Source: Muribaculaceae bacterium
GTDB lineage: Bacteria > Bacteroidota > Bacteroidia > Bacteroidales > Muribaculaceae
Assembly (NCBI GenBank): GCA_029071345.1
Contig: JAIEAO010000066.1
Location: forward strand, 1 to 39,505
Direction of reading: 5' to 3'
Length of the DNA: 39,505 nucleotides
The position numbers and the translations under genes are program-made. The notes under the pieces were generated by a model. That model was not told where the DNA came from, did no database searches, and saw only the letters and a list, made by a program, of their open reading frames with translations. This document shows positions 24,180-32,165 of the stretch, piece by piece (the first letter of the stretch is position 1; each line of letters starts with the position of its first letter).

Positions 24180-24833
24180 ATGGAGAAATTTATGAAAGCT
24201 GTCGATTTGGCAGATCATCCCGAGAATTATACCGCTGAAGAGATTCGGCTCATTCTTGAAGACGCAGAGATCAGAGAAGCATATAATGCTATCTGCGATG
24301 CAGAGAGTGCCCTGAATCTCCCTGCCGATCCCACATCGGAAGAGATTGACAGAGAATGGGAACGGCTTGAGCAAACCCTTAAAACTGAAAAACGGAAGGG
24401 ATTCCGATGGATAAACCATTTCAACCGACGGGCTGCCGTAATCGGGGGCGTGGTTACCATTTCCCTTGTTGCTATGGCGATTGGCGGTGTGATACTCCGC
24501 AAGCATGATGACACCTCAGCCAAGAAGCTAACCATAGAATCACCCGTAATGGCTCCGACTGCAATGGCAACAGGGGTTGCCGCATCCGATACGGTTGCAC
24601 AAGAGGAAATTGAGGAAACCAAGGTGTTTGAGAATGAGACGTTGACAAATATCCTTGATGAAATGTCGCGGCATTACGGTTTTAAGGTGAGAATTCTTAA
24701 CGGCGACGTAGCCGGTCTAAGGCTCTATTTCCGTTGGGATCCGGCTGACGATGTAGCCGACGTTGTCCGTCAGCTTAACAACTTCGAGAGAATCAACATA
24801 GTGCTTGGCAACAATATCCTAACCGTAAAATGA
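24180..24833 (+). CDS. Compact anti-sigma factor with DUF4974 domain
   Basis: 217 residues. The cytoplasmic part (1-82) contains DHPENYTAEEIRLILEDAEI, a helical segment presumably contacting sigma. A membrane helix spans about residues 88-105 (VIGGVVTISLVAMAIGGVIL). After a spacer the C-terminal 70 residues (ETLTNILDEMSRHYGFKV to NIVLGNNILTV) match the DUF4974 domain that ends FecR proteins. The usual FecR domain between membrane helix and DUF4974 is absent, which makes it about 100 residues shorter than typical FecR. The stop overlaps the receptor start (ATGA), so the two are translationally coupled. Confidence 0.85.
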   Translation: MEKFMKAVDLADHPENYTAEEIRLILEDAEIREAYNAICDAESALNLPADPTSEEIDREWERLEQTLKTEKRKGFRWINHFNRRAAVIGGVVTISLVAMAIGGVILRKHDDTSAKKLTIESPVMAPTAMATGVAASDTVAQEEIEETKVFENETLTNILDEMSRHYGFKVRILNGDVAGLRLYFRWDPADDVADVVRQLNNFERINIVLGNNILTVK

Positions 24834-27364
24834 TGAGCCTTATGAAGAATATTCTAACTTTACTGTTGCTCCTTATCACTACGCAGTTAGGATTTGCTGC
24901 CACGAACAAGGACTACCTCGGAATGCAGTTGGCCGATGCGTTGGTGAATTATAGCAGAAACAATCCCGACGCCAAACTGAATTTTATATATGATGAGCTC
25001 GAGCATTACAAGGTGAAAGGGCGAATTCGGTCGGAAAATCCGGCAGAGGCCATCCGAGAATTAGTGGCTCTTAACCCTGTCAAGGTCACAGAATCCACCG
25101 ATGGAATCTATATTGAGGCGATGCAGAAAGGGAAATACCGATATTCGGGTCGCACTGTCAGTGCCCTCACCGGCGAACCTGTGGACTATGCCTCCGTGGT
25201 GCTTCTCAATCCTAAAGATTCCACTGTGATAACTTACGGTATATCTGACGGCGGTGGTTATTTCTCGATTCCTTGCGACCGTAAGGATGTGATAGCCAAG
25301 TTCTCGAGCGTAGGTTATAAGACGCTTTACAAGTCCTCACCTTCATTTTCGATGGGGAATGTAAGGCTTAACCAATCGGCAGTTAAGCTGAATCAAATCA
25401 CTGCTACGGCAGAATCGCAGTATGCCCTGAGAGACCGCCTCGTCTTCATCCCGTCAGGACGTGAGAAAAAAGCGGCTATCGGAGGGGTTGACTTATTGCG
25501 CTTTATGGCCATTCCTTCGATAATGGTTAATCCGATGGATAAGTCGGTAACTACGATTAGTGGTGAAGGTGTCGCACTCTTTATCGACAATGTAAAGGCT
25601 TCGGAAGAAGATGTTAAGAATATGCGTCCGGAAAATGTAAAGAAGGTGGAGGTGCTTGATTATCCGGCAGATCCACGGTTTGAAGGTGTGCCGCACGCAA
25701 TCAATTTCGTAATGGTGAAATATGAGTACGGCGGTTATACCAAACTCGCCGGCAGGGAGTCTATGGAATTCCGTAACGGAAGCTATGCTGTAAGTTCACG
25801 TTTCACATATAAGAAGATCACCTACGATATTTATACCGGTTACGACCATCAATCTTCAAATAAAGATTATGCCAATCAGGAATCATCATATAACTTTACG
25901 GATGGAATAATTACCAGCACCAAAGAGAATCTCCTTACCGATTCCCGACAGCAAGTAGGATATGTTACCGCCCGTGTTAACTATGTGTCTGACAAGGCAA
26001 TGATTTCCAACAAGGTATCGCTTAGGAAGGAACTTTCGCCCGGAACGACACAATCATATCTCAACACATATGCTCCCCCGATCTATCCTGCCGGAGTTTC
26101 GGAAAATTTAAGGTCAGGTTCATCTCTCAGCCCTTCGTGGGGTGGTAATTATCAGTTGACATTGCCGAAGTCGTTCAGTATGATAATAACACCCTCGGCC
26201 ACTTATTCGCGCAATCATAGCAACACTCATTTCTCGGAAGATGGAATCACTAATATCAGCAATGTTACAGAAGACGCATGGCGAGCAAGTATCGGGGTGG
26301 GTTTAAGTAAATCGTGGGGAAGAAATTCTGTAACGCTCTCTGTTAACGGAGAACTCGCTGATAATAAACTTGATTATAGCGGCAGTAATCCTGATAATAT
26401 CCATTATTTTTATGAAGCTATCGGTGCGTTTGTAAGAGGGAGTTTTAATTTCGGCATATTGCAGCTTCAACCATCCGCTAAATTCTTTTTCAGCAAAACG
26501 AAATTTGGTTCTGAAAAATATTATCAGCCCCTTCCGGGATATTATATTTCCGGAAGCCTGAATTTCAGCCACAAGCATCAGTTGGGATTCTCTTCCGAAA
26601 TGAGCAACTGGACAGTGGGAGCCGCTCAACGGAGTCCCAATATTGTGGTCTACGACCTGCTGAATGCCGTGAAAGGTAATCCGAGTCTCAAGACCTGGCT
26701 TTATAATTCCGCCAATATTAATTACACTTGGCTGCCTACACAGACTTTAAATATCAGTGCCTATGGCTCATATACGCGCCACACCAAGCCGTTAAGATAT
26801 GTGTATACGCCGACAGACATCAACCGACGTGAGATGATGCTGCGCAGTGCCGTGAAGGATGGTTATTTTCAGATAATTAAGGGAGGAGTATCCGGGACTT
26901 ATCGATTGCTTGACAATTCACTTGTATTTAACGGAGGTGCCGGAATTTCGGGCTATCGCATAGGAGGAATGCAACGTTACGGTTTAACCGCGGCTGAATA
27001 CTATTTGTCGGCCGTATATTATTTCAAAAACTTCTATTTCAACGGATATTATAGCAGCAACAAGAAGTTGGCTAATGAAAACACCCGACGTATAAGCACT
27101 CCATCTTTTTACGGAGTTTGTGCGGGATGGTCGAAATTCGGCTTGAATGTTGATGTGCAATTTGACAATTTCTTCCGGTCTACATATCATTACGGTTACA
27201 CATTGATGTCTCACAATAATTTTAGTTCGCGCGCCGACCAGTTCAGCCTTGGTTATCACCGCAGGGCATGGCTCAACATTGCCTATACCTTCTCATACGG
27301 CAAGAAGGTACGCGAAGAGCGCCTCGACAAAGGTTCCTCCGTCTCCTCCGGCATCGTGCGATAG
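24830..27364 (+). CDS. TonB-dependent outer-membrane receptor-like protein with STN domain
   Basis: 844 residues. Signal peptide (MKNILTLLLLLITTQLGFA, with alternative starts at 24833 and 24842), then an STN-type domain (about 28-98, MQLADALVNYSRNNPDAKLNFIY), a carboxypeptidase-regulatory-like beta domain (about 104-185, YSGRTVSALTGEPVDYASVVLL), a plug-like region (about 190-300) and a long beta barrel (about 310-830) of the OMP_b-brl_3 type. The STN domain and the upstream sigma/anti-sigma pair imply signal transduction; the ligand is unknown. No SusD partner follows. The protein ends in GSSVSSGIVR after the last strand, without the usual aromatic terminal residue, and the stop abuts a repeat block. 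Confidence 0.87.
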   Translation: MMSLMKNILTLLLLLITTQLGFAATNKDYLGMQLADALVNYSRNNPDAKLNFIYDELEHYKVKGRIRSENPAEAIRELVALNPVKVTESTDGIYIEAMQKGKYRYSGRTVSALTGEPVDYASVVLLNPKDSTVITYGISDGGGYFSIPCDRKDVIAKFSSVGYKTLYKSSPSFSMGNVRLNQSAVKLNQITATAESQYALRDRLVFIPSGREKKAAIGGVDLLRFMAIPSIMVNPMDKSVTTISGEGVALFIDNVKASEEDVKNMRPENVKKVEVLDYPADPRFEGVPHAINFVMVKYEYGGYTKLAGRESMEFRNGSYAVSSRFTYKKITYDIYTGYDHQSSNKDYANQESSYNFTDGIITSTKENLLTDSRQQVGYVTARVNYVSDKAMISNKVSLRKELSPGTTQSYLNTYAPPIYPAGVSENLRSGSSLSPSWGGNYQLTLPKSFSMIITPSATYSRNHSNTHFSEDGITNISNVTEDAWRASIGVGLSKSWGRNSVTLSVNGELADNKLDYSGSNPDNIHYFYEAIGAFVRGSFNFGILQLQPSAKFFFSKTKFGSEKYYQPLPGYYISGSLNFSHKHQLGFSSEMSNWTVGAAQRSPNIVVYDLLNAVKGNPSLKTWLYNSANINYTWLPTQTLNISAYGSYTRHTKPLRYVYTPTDINRREMMLRSAVKDGYFQIIKGGVSGTYRLLDNSLVFNGGAGISGYRIGGMQRYGLTAAEYYLSAVYYFKNFYFNGYYSSNKKLANENTRRISTPSFYGVCAGWSKFGLNVDVQFDNFFRSTYHYGYTLMSHNNFSSRADQFSLGYHRRAWLNIAYTFSYGKKVREERLDKGSSVSSGIVR

Positions 27365-27498
27365 TAGCGGAGCACACTCCGCTAAGAATGAAGTATAAAG
27401 AATGAAGTATAAAGTATAAAGTATATAGTATATAGTATAAAGTAGGGACGCGATACATCGCGTCCGCAGAGATAGTAGGGTCGCGGCATACCGCGACC
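27365..27498. repeat. Composite repeat: hairpin, eight heptads and two palindromes
   Basis: Immediately after the receptor stop comes TAGCGGAG-CACA-CTCCGCTA (27365-27384). Next are heptads AGAATGA, AGTATAA, AGAATGA, AGTATAA, AGTATAA, AGTATAT, AGTATAT, AGTATAA (27385-27440), continuing in register as AGTAGGG into GGACGCGAT-AC-ATCGCGTCC (27446-27465). A second related palindrome, GGTCGCGG-CATA-CCGCGACC (27479-27498), is also preceded by AGTA. The 317-base gap from 27365 to 27681 holds only this block, the array at 27552 and the terminator at 27616; no gene is seen. Confidence 0.85.
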
Positions 27499-27551
27499 GC
27501 CTCAAACCATTGAGACAAACACCTCCGACAAACCTGCTCCGCCTAATTACC

Positions 27552-27592
27552 ATTAACTATTAACCATTAACTTTTAACTTTAACCCTTAACC
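27552..27592. repeat. Heptad tandem repeat, ATTAACT/ATTAACC type
   Basis: ATTAACT, ATTAACC, ATTAACT, TTTAACT, then CTTAACC-like units, mostly with period 7 and one slip of a base near 27579. On the minus strand the unit is AGTTAAT. Confidence 0.7.
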
Positions 27593-27615
27593 AAAGAGAT
27601 CGAGATAAGTTATAT

Positions 27616-27653
27616 AAAAATGATTCCGAGGCGCATTCGTAGCGCCTCGGAAT
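27616..27653 (-). terminator. Terminator of the oxalate module
   Basis: A perfect 12-bp stem (ATTCCGAGGCGC / GCGCCTCGGAAT) with a 7-base loop, followed on the minus strand by CATTTTTATATA. It lies 29 bases after the stop of the transporter gene. Confidence 0.85.
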
Positions 27654-27681
27654 ATCAAGTTTTCTATAATTCAATAGGGGA

Positions 27682-28665
27682 TTAGAACATGTGGAGAGCT
27701 ACGTCTGTGAGCCAGATCCATAGAGGGCAGAAGCCTATGAAGAGAATCACACTCAGGGTCAGTGAAGACGTACCGGTAGCAACATAAGTGTCGTTTTCGT
27801 CGGCAATGATGATTCCGGAGAATGCCGGCGGAAGTGCAGCAGCGACAACAAGCATCTTAAGATTTGACGGATCCATGTGGAAGAGCATACCCAAGATAAG
27901 CACTACGAGCGGCATTACAATCATCTTCATGATCGAACCGAGAACCACCTGCCAGTTGAAAGTGAACTTGATGGCGGAAAGTGTGATACCGGCTGAGAAC
28001 ACTGCCATTGAGGCGTTGGCTTTGGCGATAAGGTCGAACGACGGACTCAGCCATGCCGGCCATTTAAGACCGCAGAGCACGAGGATTACGGCCAAGATAG
28101 GAGCCCAGGCCACAGGCTGTGCCAATGCGTGAAGCACCGGTTTCAGAGGATTCTGCTTTTTGGCGTTGGGGTTCTGTTTCGCAAGCGAGGCGTTCATAAG
28201 TGATAGACCCACCGGGATACCGACTGCATTCACAACGATTCCGACGATTGCGACTACCAATGCCACTGCGGGCAGACCTACTGTAGAGTCAAATATAGGC
28301 TCAAGCACGGCAAATCCGAGGAAGCCGATTGTAGGCGAACCACTGATCAATGCCGAGACGGCAGCGTCGGCGCCCGTGTTCTTCTTGAAGCAGTATTTAA
28401 ACACGAAGTAAACAAGCATAAAGCACCCCATGATGCCTATAAGCGAGACGAGTGTGAGCTTAAGGTCTTTGGCAAGATCTTCGCGACTTGCCGTAACGAT
28501 TGAAACGAAGAGGGCGGCAGGCAACGCGTAATCGAGCACTACTTTATTGAATTTCTTGGCATCATCACCCGAGAATATTCCTTTCTTTCCGGATATGAAC
28601 CCGGCAAGCATTACCACTACAATCGGAACTATAGCGTATAATATAATGTGCATCATATTGCTCAT
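27682..28665 (-). CDS. AEC-family transporter, probable oxalate/formate carrier
   Basis: 327 residues from the ATG at 28665 (the ORF track starts 3 codons earlier at a TTG). It has about ten membrane helices in two halves, with the AEC-family features VVLDYALPAALFVSIV (first half), SPTIGFLGFAVLEPIF (discontinuous helix) and AALPPAFSGIIIADE (second half). AEC members (MdcF, YfdV, plant PINs) carry small organic acids such as malonate or auxin. Gene order with oxc and frc mirrors E. coli, where yfdV sits beside frc and oxc, so oxalate uptake or oxalate/formate exchange is the likely job; this is context inference only. It is the last gene of the module, 109 bases after oxc. Confidence 0.85.
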   Translation of the reverse strand: MSNMMHIILYAIVPIVVVMLAGFISGKKGIFSGDDAKKFNKVVLDYALPAALFVSIVTASREDLAKDLKLTLVSLIGIMGCFMLVYFVFKYCFKKNTGADAAVSALISGSPTIGFLGFAVLEPIFDSTVGLPAVALVVAIVGIVVNAVGIPVGLSLMNASLAKQNPNAKKQNPLKPVLHALAQPVAWAPILAVILVLCGLKWPAWLSPSFDLIAKANASMAVFSAGITLSAIKFTFNWQVVLGSIMKMIVMPLVVLILGMLFHMDPSNLKMLVVAAALPPAFSGIIIADENDTYVATGTSSLTLSVILFIGFCPLWIWLTDVALHMF

Positions 28666-28680
28666 AACTTTCAATTTTTA

Positions 28681-28772
28681 AGTTATTAGTTAATGGTTAA
28701 TAATTAATGGTCGGGTAGTTAATAGTTAACGGGGAATAATCACCATTAACTATTAACTTATAACCATTAACC
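28681..28772. repeat. Inverted pair of AGTTAAT heptad arrays between oxc and the transporter
   Basis: The left arm (28681-28711) reads AGTTATT, AGTTAAT, GGTTAAT, AATTAAT on the plus strand. The right arm (28741-28772) has ACCATTAAC, TATTAACTT, ATAACCATTAACC, the same heptads inverted. Between them is another TAGTTAATAGTTAAC. The arms can fold into a long imperfect hairpin directly after the oxc stop. Confidence 0.75.
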
Positions 28773-28774
28773 TT

Positions 28775-30529
28775 TTATACGGTATAGTCGATAAGAGGTG
28801 TGGGGTTCAGGTAACCGATGTGGCCGCTCTCCTTGCCGGAATCGGCTGAGAGCTGGACATCGATCAGACAAGGCTGTTTAGACGCGATTGCCTCGGTGAG
28901 GGCTGTTGAAAGCTCTTCGGGGGTGGTGACATAATATGTCTTGGCTCCGAAGGCATCGCCGAGCTTGTCGTAACGTGCGTGGATATCAAGAGTGGTAGGA
29001 GCGGGGGCATTCTTTCCTGAAGGATCTACACCGATACCGTTGTAGATACCGCCATTGTTGAAGATCACCACTGTGCAGGGGAGTTTATAGCGGCATATGG
29101 TGGCGAAGTCCATGCCGGAGAATCCGAATGCGGAGTCACCTTCGATGGCTACGACGCTCTTGCCGGTTGCAACGGCTGCACCGATCGTGGAGCCCATACC
29201 CATACCCATGATTGACCACGATGCGCAGTCGATGCGATGACGCGGGAGAACCATATCGATGGTGTCGCGGGTATCGTCAAGCGTGTTGGCACCCTCATTC
29301 ACGAGGATCACATCAGGATTCTTGGCGAGAACCGGTTTGATTGCGCTCAGAGCTGTCCAGTGAGTCATCGGCATCTGAGTTGAGGCGTTCTTAAGTCTTT
29401 CCTCAAACTTGGCGTTTTTCTCTTTGCTTTCAGCCTGCAGAGAGGGAACCCACTGTGGGTCGGTCTGCATTGTCTTACCCTTCATGCCTGAGAGGATAGC
29501 GTCGAGTGACAAACCGAGGTCACCGATTACCGGGCAAGCGATAGGAACGTTGCGATCGATCTCCTGAGGCTCGACATCGAGCTGGATAAACTTAACGTTA
29601 GGATTCCATTTCCCTTTACCGAACGAGAGCATCCAGTTGATACGCGCTCCGACCACCATCACTACGTCGGCATCCTCCATAATGGTGCTTCTGCATGAAA
29701 GTGCGCTCAGATCGCCGTTGTCGGGAAGAACACCCTTGGCCATTGACATTGCAAGATAAGGAATCTTGTAGGTATCTACCAATTCCTTAAGCTGGTTTTC
29801 AACCTGAGCGTAAGCGGCGCCCTTACCGAGAAGGAGGGCAGGTTTCTTAGCGGTTGAAAGGAGCTCAACGGCTTTGCTTACAGCATCCTCGTTCGGGCGA
29901 ACGGGTGTGTAGATATCCACCGGAGTATAGAAAAGCTTCTCAGCGTCTTCACGATTCATTATCTCACCGAGGGCCGGAGTCGTCATATCGATGTAAACAC
30001 CACCGGGACGGCCGCTGACCGCCGCACGATAAGCGCGGGCCACTGCCGACGGAATATCTTTTGCATAGCTGCAACGGAAAGCTGCCTTAACGAACGGACG
30101 GGCTGCGTTGAGCTGGTCGAGCTGTTCGTAAGTGCCGACGTTCATATCGACCATAGTAGGGTCTGATGCACCCGAGATCTGAATCATAGGATAGCAGTTC
30201 ACTGTGGCATTTGTTGTAGCGGTAAGACCGTTGAGAAATCCGAGTGAAGAGACTGTCAGGAGCACACCCGGCTGACGGGTAAGGAATCCGTGAGTAGCGG
30301 CAGCCATACCGGCCTGCTGCTCAAAACGGAAACCGTAATAGTTCATTCCGATCTTCTGCATTGCGTAAGCGACTTCGGTTACAGGAATGCCGACAAGTCC
30401 GTAAACATCCATAAGTCCGAGACGGCGGAGTGATTCAGCAAGAATATACATACCTGTCACCTGCTCAGGGAATTTAGGAGCTTCTGCCGTCTTATTGTCG
30501 GTGGAGGTAGTTGTGGTTGTGTTAGCCAT
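28775..30529 (-). CDS. oxc: Oxalyl-CoA decarboxylase (ThDP-dependent)
   Basis: 584 residues from the ATG at 30529 (MANTTTTTST); the ORF track adds 12 residues from a GTG. It decarboxylates oxalyl-CoA to formyl-CoA and CO2. Domain order is the ThDP pyrimidine-binding domain with Glu70 in GFRFEQQAGMAA, a central domain, and the ThDP/Mg motif GDSAFGFSGMDFATICRYKL. NNGGIYNG and GKESGHIGYLNP near the end, and GTYEQLDQ, align with the active-site Tyr, Ser and Tyr-Glu residues of the Oxalobacter enzyme as I remember it. IPVT after YGLVG is also characteristic and separates it from acetolactate synthase. It follows frc by 183 bases. Confidence 0.95.
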   Translation of the reverse strand: MANTTTTTSTDNKTAEAPKFPEQVTGMYILAESLRRLGLMDVYGLVGIPVTEVAYAMQKIGMNYYGFRFEQQAGMAAATHGFLTRQPGVLLTVSSLGFLNGLTATTNATVNCYPMIQISGASDPTMVDMNVGTYEQLDQLNAARPFVKAAFRCSYAKDIPSAVARAYRAAVSGRPGGVYIDMTTPALGEIMNREDAEKLFYTPVDIYTPVRPNEDAVSKAVELLSTAKKPALLLGKGAAYAQVENQLKELVDTYKIPYLAMSMAKGVLPDNGDLSALSCRSTIMEDADVVMVVGARINWMLSFGKGKWNPNVKFIQLDVEPQEIDRNVPIACPVIGDLGLSLDAILSGMKGKTMQTDPQWVPSLQAESKEKNAKFEERLKNASTQMPMTHWTALSAIKPVLAKNPDVILVNEGANTLDDTRDTIDMVLPRHRIDCASWSIMGMGMGSTIGAAVATGKSVVAIEGDSAFGFSGMDFATICRYKLPCTVVIFNNGGIYNGIGVDPSGKNAPAPTTLDIHARYDKLGDAFGAKTYYVTTPEELSTALTEAIASKQPCLIDVQLSADSGKESGHIGYLNPTPLIDYTV

Positions 30530-30553
30530 AGTTTTAATGTTTTTATAAGAAGG

Positions 30554-30588
30554 GCCGGGATTCACTGGCGATCGCCACGGACCCCGGC
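30554..30588 (-). promoter_or_regulatory. Hairpin with inner palindrome in the oxc leader
   Basis: GCCGGG (30554-30559) pairs with CCCGGC (30583-30588). The inside contains a perfect 12-base palindrome TGGCGATCGCCA (30566-30577). It lies 25 bases before the oxc ATG on the minus strand, without a T-run, and could be a leader stem, a processing site or an operator. Confidence 0.4.
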
Positions 30589-30626
30589 TCCTTTTCGGTT
30601 AATTTATAATCTTAAATTTTTAAATT

Positions 30627-30684
30627 AGTGAGAAGTAAGAGGTGAGAAGAAATGTATTACTTCATACTTGATACTTCATACTTT
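30627..30684. repeat. Two heptad arrays between frc and oxc
   Basis: AGTGAGA, AGTAAGA, GGTGAGA, AGAAATG on the plus strand (30627-30654), the unit seen after htpG. Then CATACTT, GATACTT, CATACTT (30663-30683), which reads AAGTATG on the minus strand, as in the gcvT-gcvH spacer. Both have period 7. Confidence 0.75.
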
Positions 30685-30711
30685 CAAAAGTAATGCTCGG
30701 TATTACTTTTG
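30685..30711 (-). terminator. Hairpin directly after the frc stop
   Basis: CAAAAGTAAT and ATTACTTTTG form a perfect 10-bp stem with a 7-base loop, starting 2 bases after the frc stop. On the minus strand the descending arm ends in CTTTTG, so it is a weak terminator or an mRNA 3'-end stem between frc and oxc. Confidence 0.5.
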
Positions 30712-30712
30712 A

Positions 30713-32035
30713 TTACATTTGGCCGTCGGCAAGAGGTTCGGTCGTACCGTTCTTGGCGAACTCAGCCTGCTGCTCTGCGGTGTAACCGAGGCTTGTAAGG
30801 ATCTCCTCGTTGTTGCCGCCAAGTGTAGGAGCAGGACCGTAAGTAGGCTGGTAGTTGCTCATGGTGAACGGACATCCGACAGTCACGAACTCACCGATTT
30901 CACCACCCTGATTGATGCGGACAAGTGTGTTGCCATCATAGAGCGACTCATCTGTCATGATCTCCTTAGTTGAGAGCACCGGTCCGACAGGAACTCCGGC
31001 AGGGCCGAGGATTTCAGTAACCTCATATTTGGTCTTGTCAGCGGTCCATTCGCCGATTCTCTTATAGATCGCCTGTTTGTTGCGGTCGCGGGCATCGGCA
31101 GTGTTGAAGTCAGGATTGGTAAGCCAGTCCTCGAATCCCATAGCCTTGCAGGCAGCCTCGAAATCCTTGGCACCGCGCTGAAGGATGATGTAGACGTAGT
31201 TGTTGGCATCAACCTCGGAATCGTAACCACCGGCAGGTTTACATTTGTAGGTCCAACCAAGAACACCACCACCTTCGATGTTACCTGAACGGGGAACGCA
31301 ATCACCGAATTTACCGTCAGGATATTGCGGGAACTGAGTAAGATAACCGATCTTGTCGAGTGTAAGCTGGTCGCGGGTCTTGATACGGCAGAGGTTCAGG
31401 CACGCATTGTGCATTGACTGGTAAACGTAGCATCCTTCGCCGGTATTGTTACGCTGCTGAAGAGCGGCGAGAAGACCGATAAGAAGGTGCATACCGGTGT
31501 TTGAGTCACCAAGCGCTGCGCCTGACTGAGTCGGAATGTTGTAGTCGCCGTCGAACCAACCTGTAGTTGAAGCGGCCGCTGCCGTAACTTGTGCGATAGG
31601 CTCGTATGCCTTAAGGTTTGCGTATTTTGAAGATAAAGGGAATCCCTTGATTGTGCCGTAGATACACTTAGGATTGAGCTTGTGAACTTCTTCCCAGCTG
31701 AAACCGAGCTTATCCATTGCACCCGGGTGGAGGTTTTCAACGAAGATATCGCACTCCTGAATAAGTTTGGTAAGAATAGCCTTTCCGTCGGGAGTCTTGG
31801 CATCGAGGGTGAGAGATTTCTTATCGCTGTTAAGCTGGAGGTAATAATAGCTCGGGAGATCGGGGTTGAACTGAAGTTCCTTACGGGTTGCATCACCTAC
31901 ACCGGGGCGCTCGATTTTGATTACATCCGCGCCAAGCCAGGCGAGCATCTGAGTACATGAAGGACCTGACTGAACTTCTGTAAAGTCTACTACTTTAATG
32001 CCTTTCAAAGGGGCATTTGCTGCTGTGTTATTCAT
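30713..32035 (-). CDS. frc: Formyl-CoA:oxalate CoA-transferase (CAIB-BAIF family)
   Basis: 440 residues, class III CoA-transferase. It would move CoA to oxalate, making oxalyl-CoA for Oxc. The motif GAALGDSNTGMHL contains the catalytic aspartate (Asp177, Asp169 in Oxalobacter numbering); Gln22, Arg43 (IERPGVGD) and Tyr144 align with CoA-site residues. Two known active-site features differ: the Trp48 position (TRGW in Oxalobacter, from memory) is Glu53 in ATRKELQ, and the glycine-loop GGGGQP is EGGGVLGW. These may indicate an acetyl- or succinyl-CoA donor, as in ACOCT enzymes. It is first in the module, after the EF-G-like gene's terminator; no consensus promoter was found. Confidence 0.88.
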   Translation of the reverse strand: MNNTAANAPLKGIKVVDFTEVQSGPSCTQMLAWLGADVIKIERPGVGDATRKELQFNPDLPSYYYLQLNSDKKSLTLDAKTPDGKAILTKLIQECDIFVENLHPGAMDKLGFSWEEVHKLNPKCIYGTIKGFPLSSKYANLKAYEPIAQVTAAAASTTGWFDGDYNIPTQSGAALGDSNTGMHLLIGLLAALQQRNNTGEGCYVYQSMHNACLNLCRIKTRDQLTLDKIGYLTQFPQYPDGKFGDCVPRSGNIEGGGVLGWTYKCKPAGGYDSEVDANNYVYIILQRGAKDFEAACKAMGFEDWLTNPDFNTADARDRNKQAIYKRIGEWTADKTKYEVTEILGPAGVPVGPVLSTKEIMTDESLYDGNTLVRINQGGEIGEFVTVGCPFTMSNYQPTYGPAPTLGGNNEEILTSLGYTAEQQAEFAKNGTTEPLADGQM

Positions 32036-32165
32036 AATAATGTAAATTTAATACTATCAATTAAGATTATTTTATTATTAAAACACTCTAAATCATTTTA
32101 AGTTTAGATGAAACATGATAAAAAATAAGAGAACTACAGTTTTTTTAACGATTGGCGCGGAGCAG

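Noticed and set aside
27365-27600. CRISPR-like array
   Set aside because: The repeats are 7 bases and contiguous, with no 20-40-base repeats separated by unique spacers, and there are no cas genes.
30530-30565. GTG start extending Oxc by 12 residues
   Set aside because: The extension is encoded across part of the leader hairpin, and the ATG before ANTTTTT gives a normal N-terminus with an A-rich upstream sequence.
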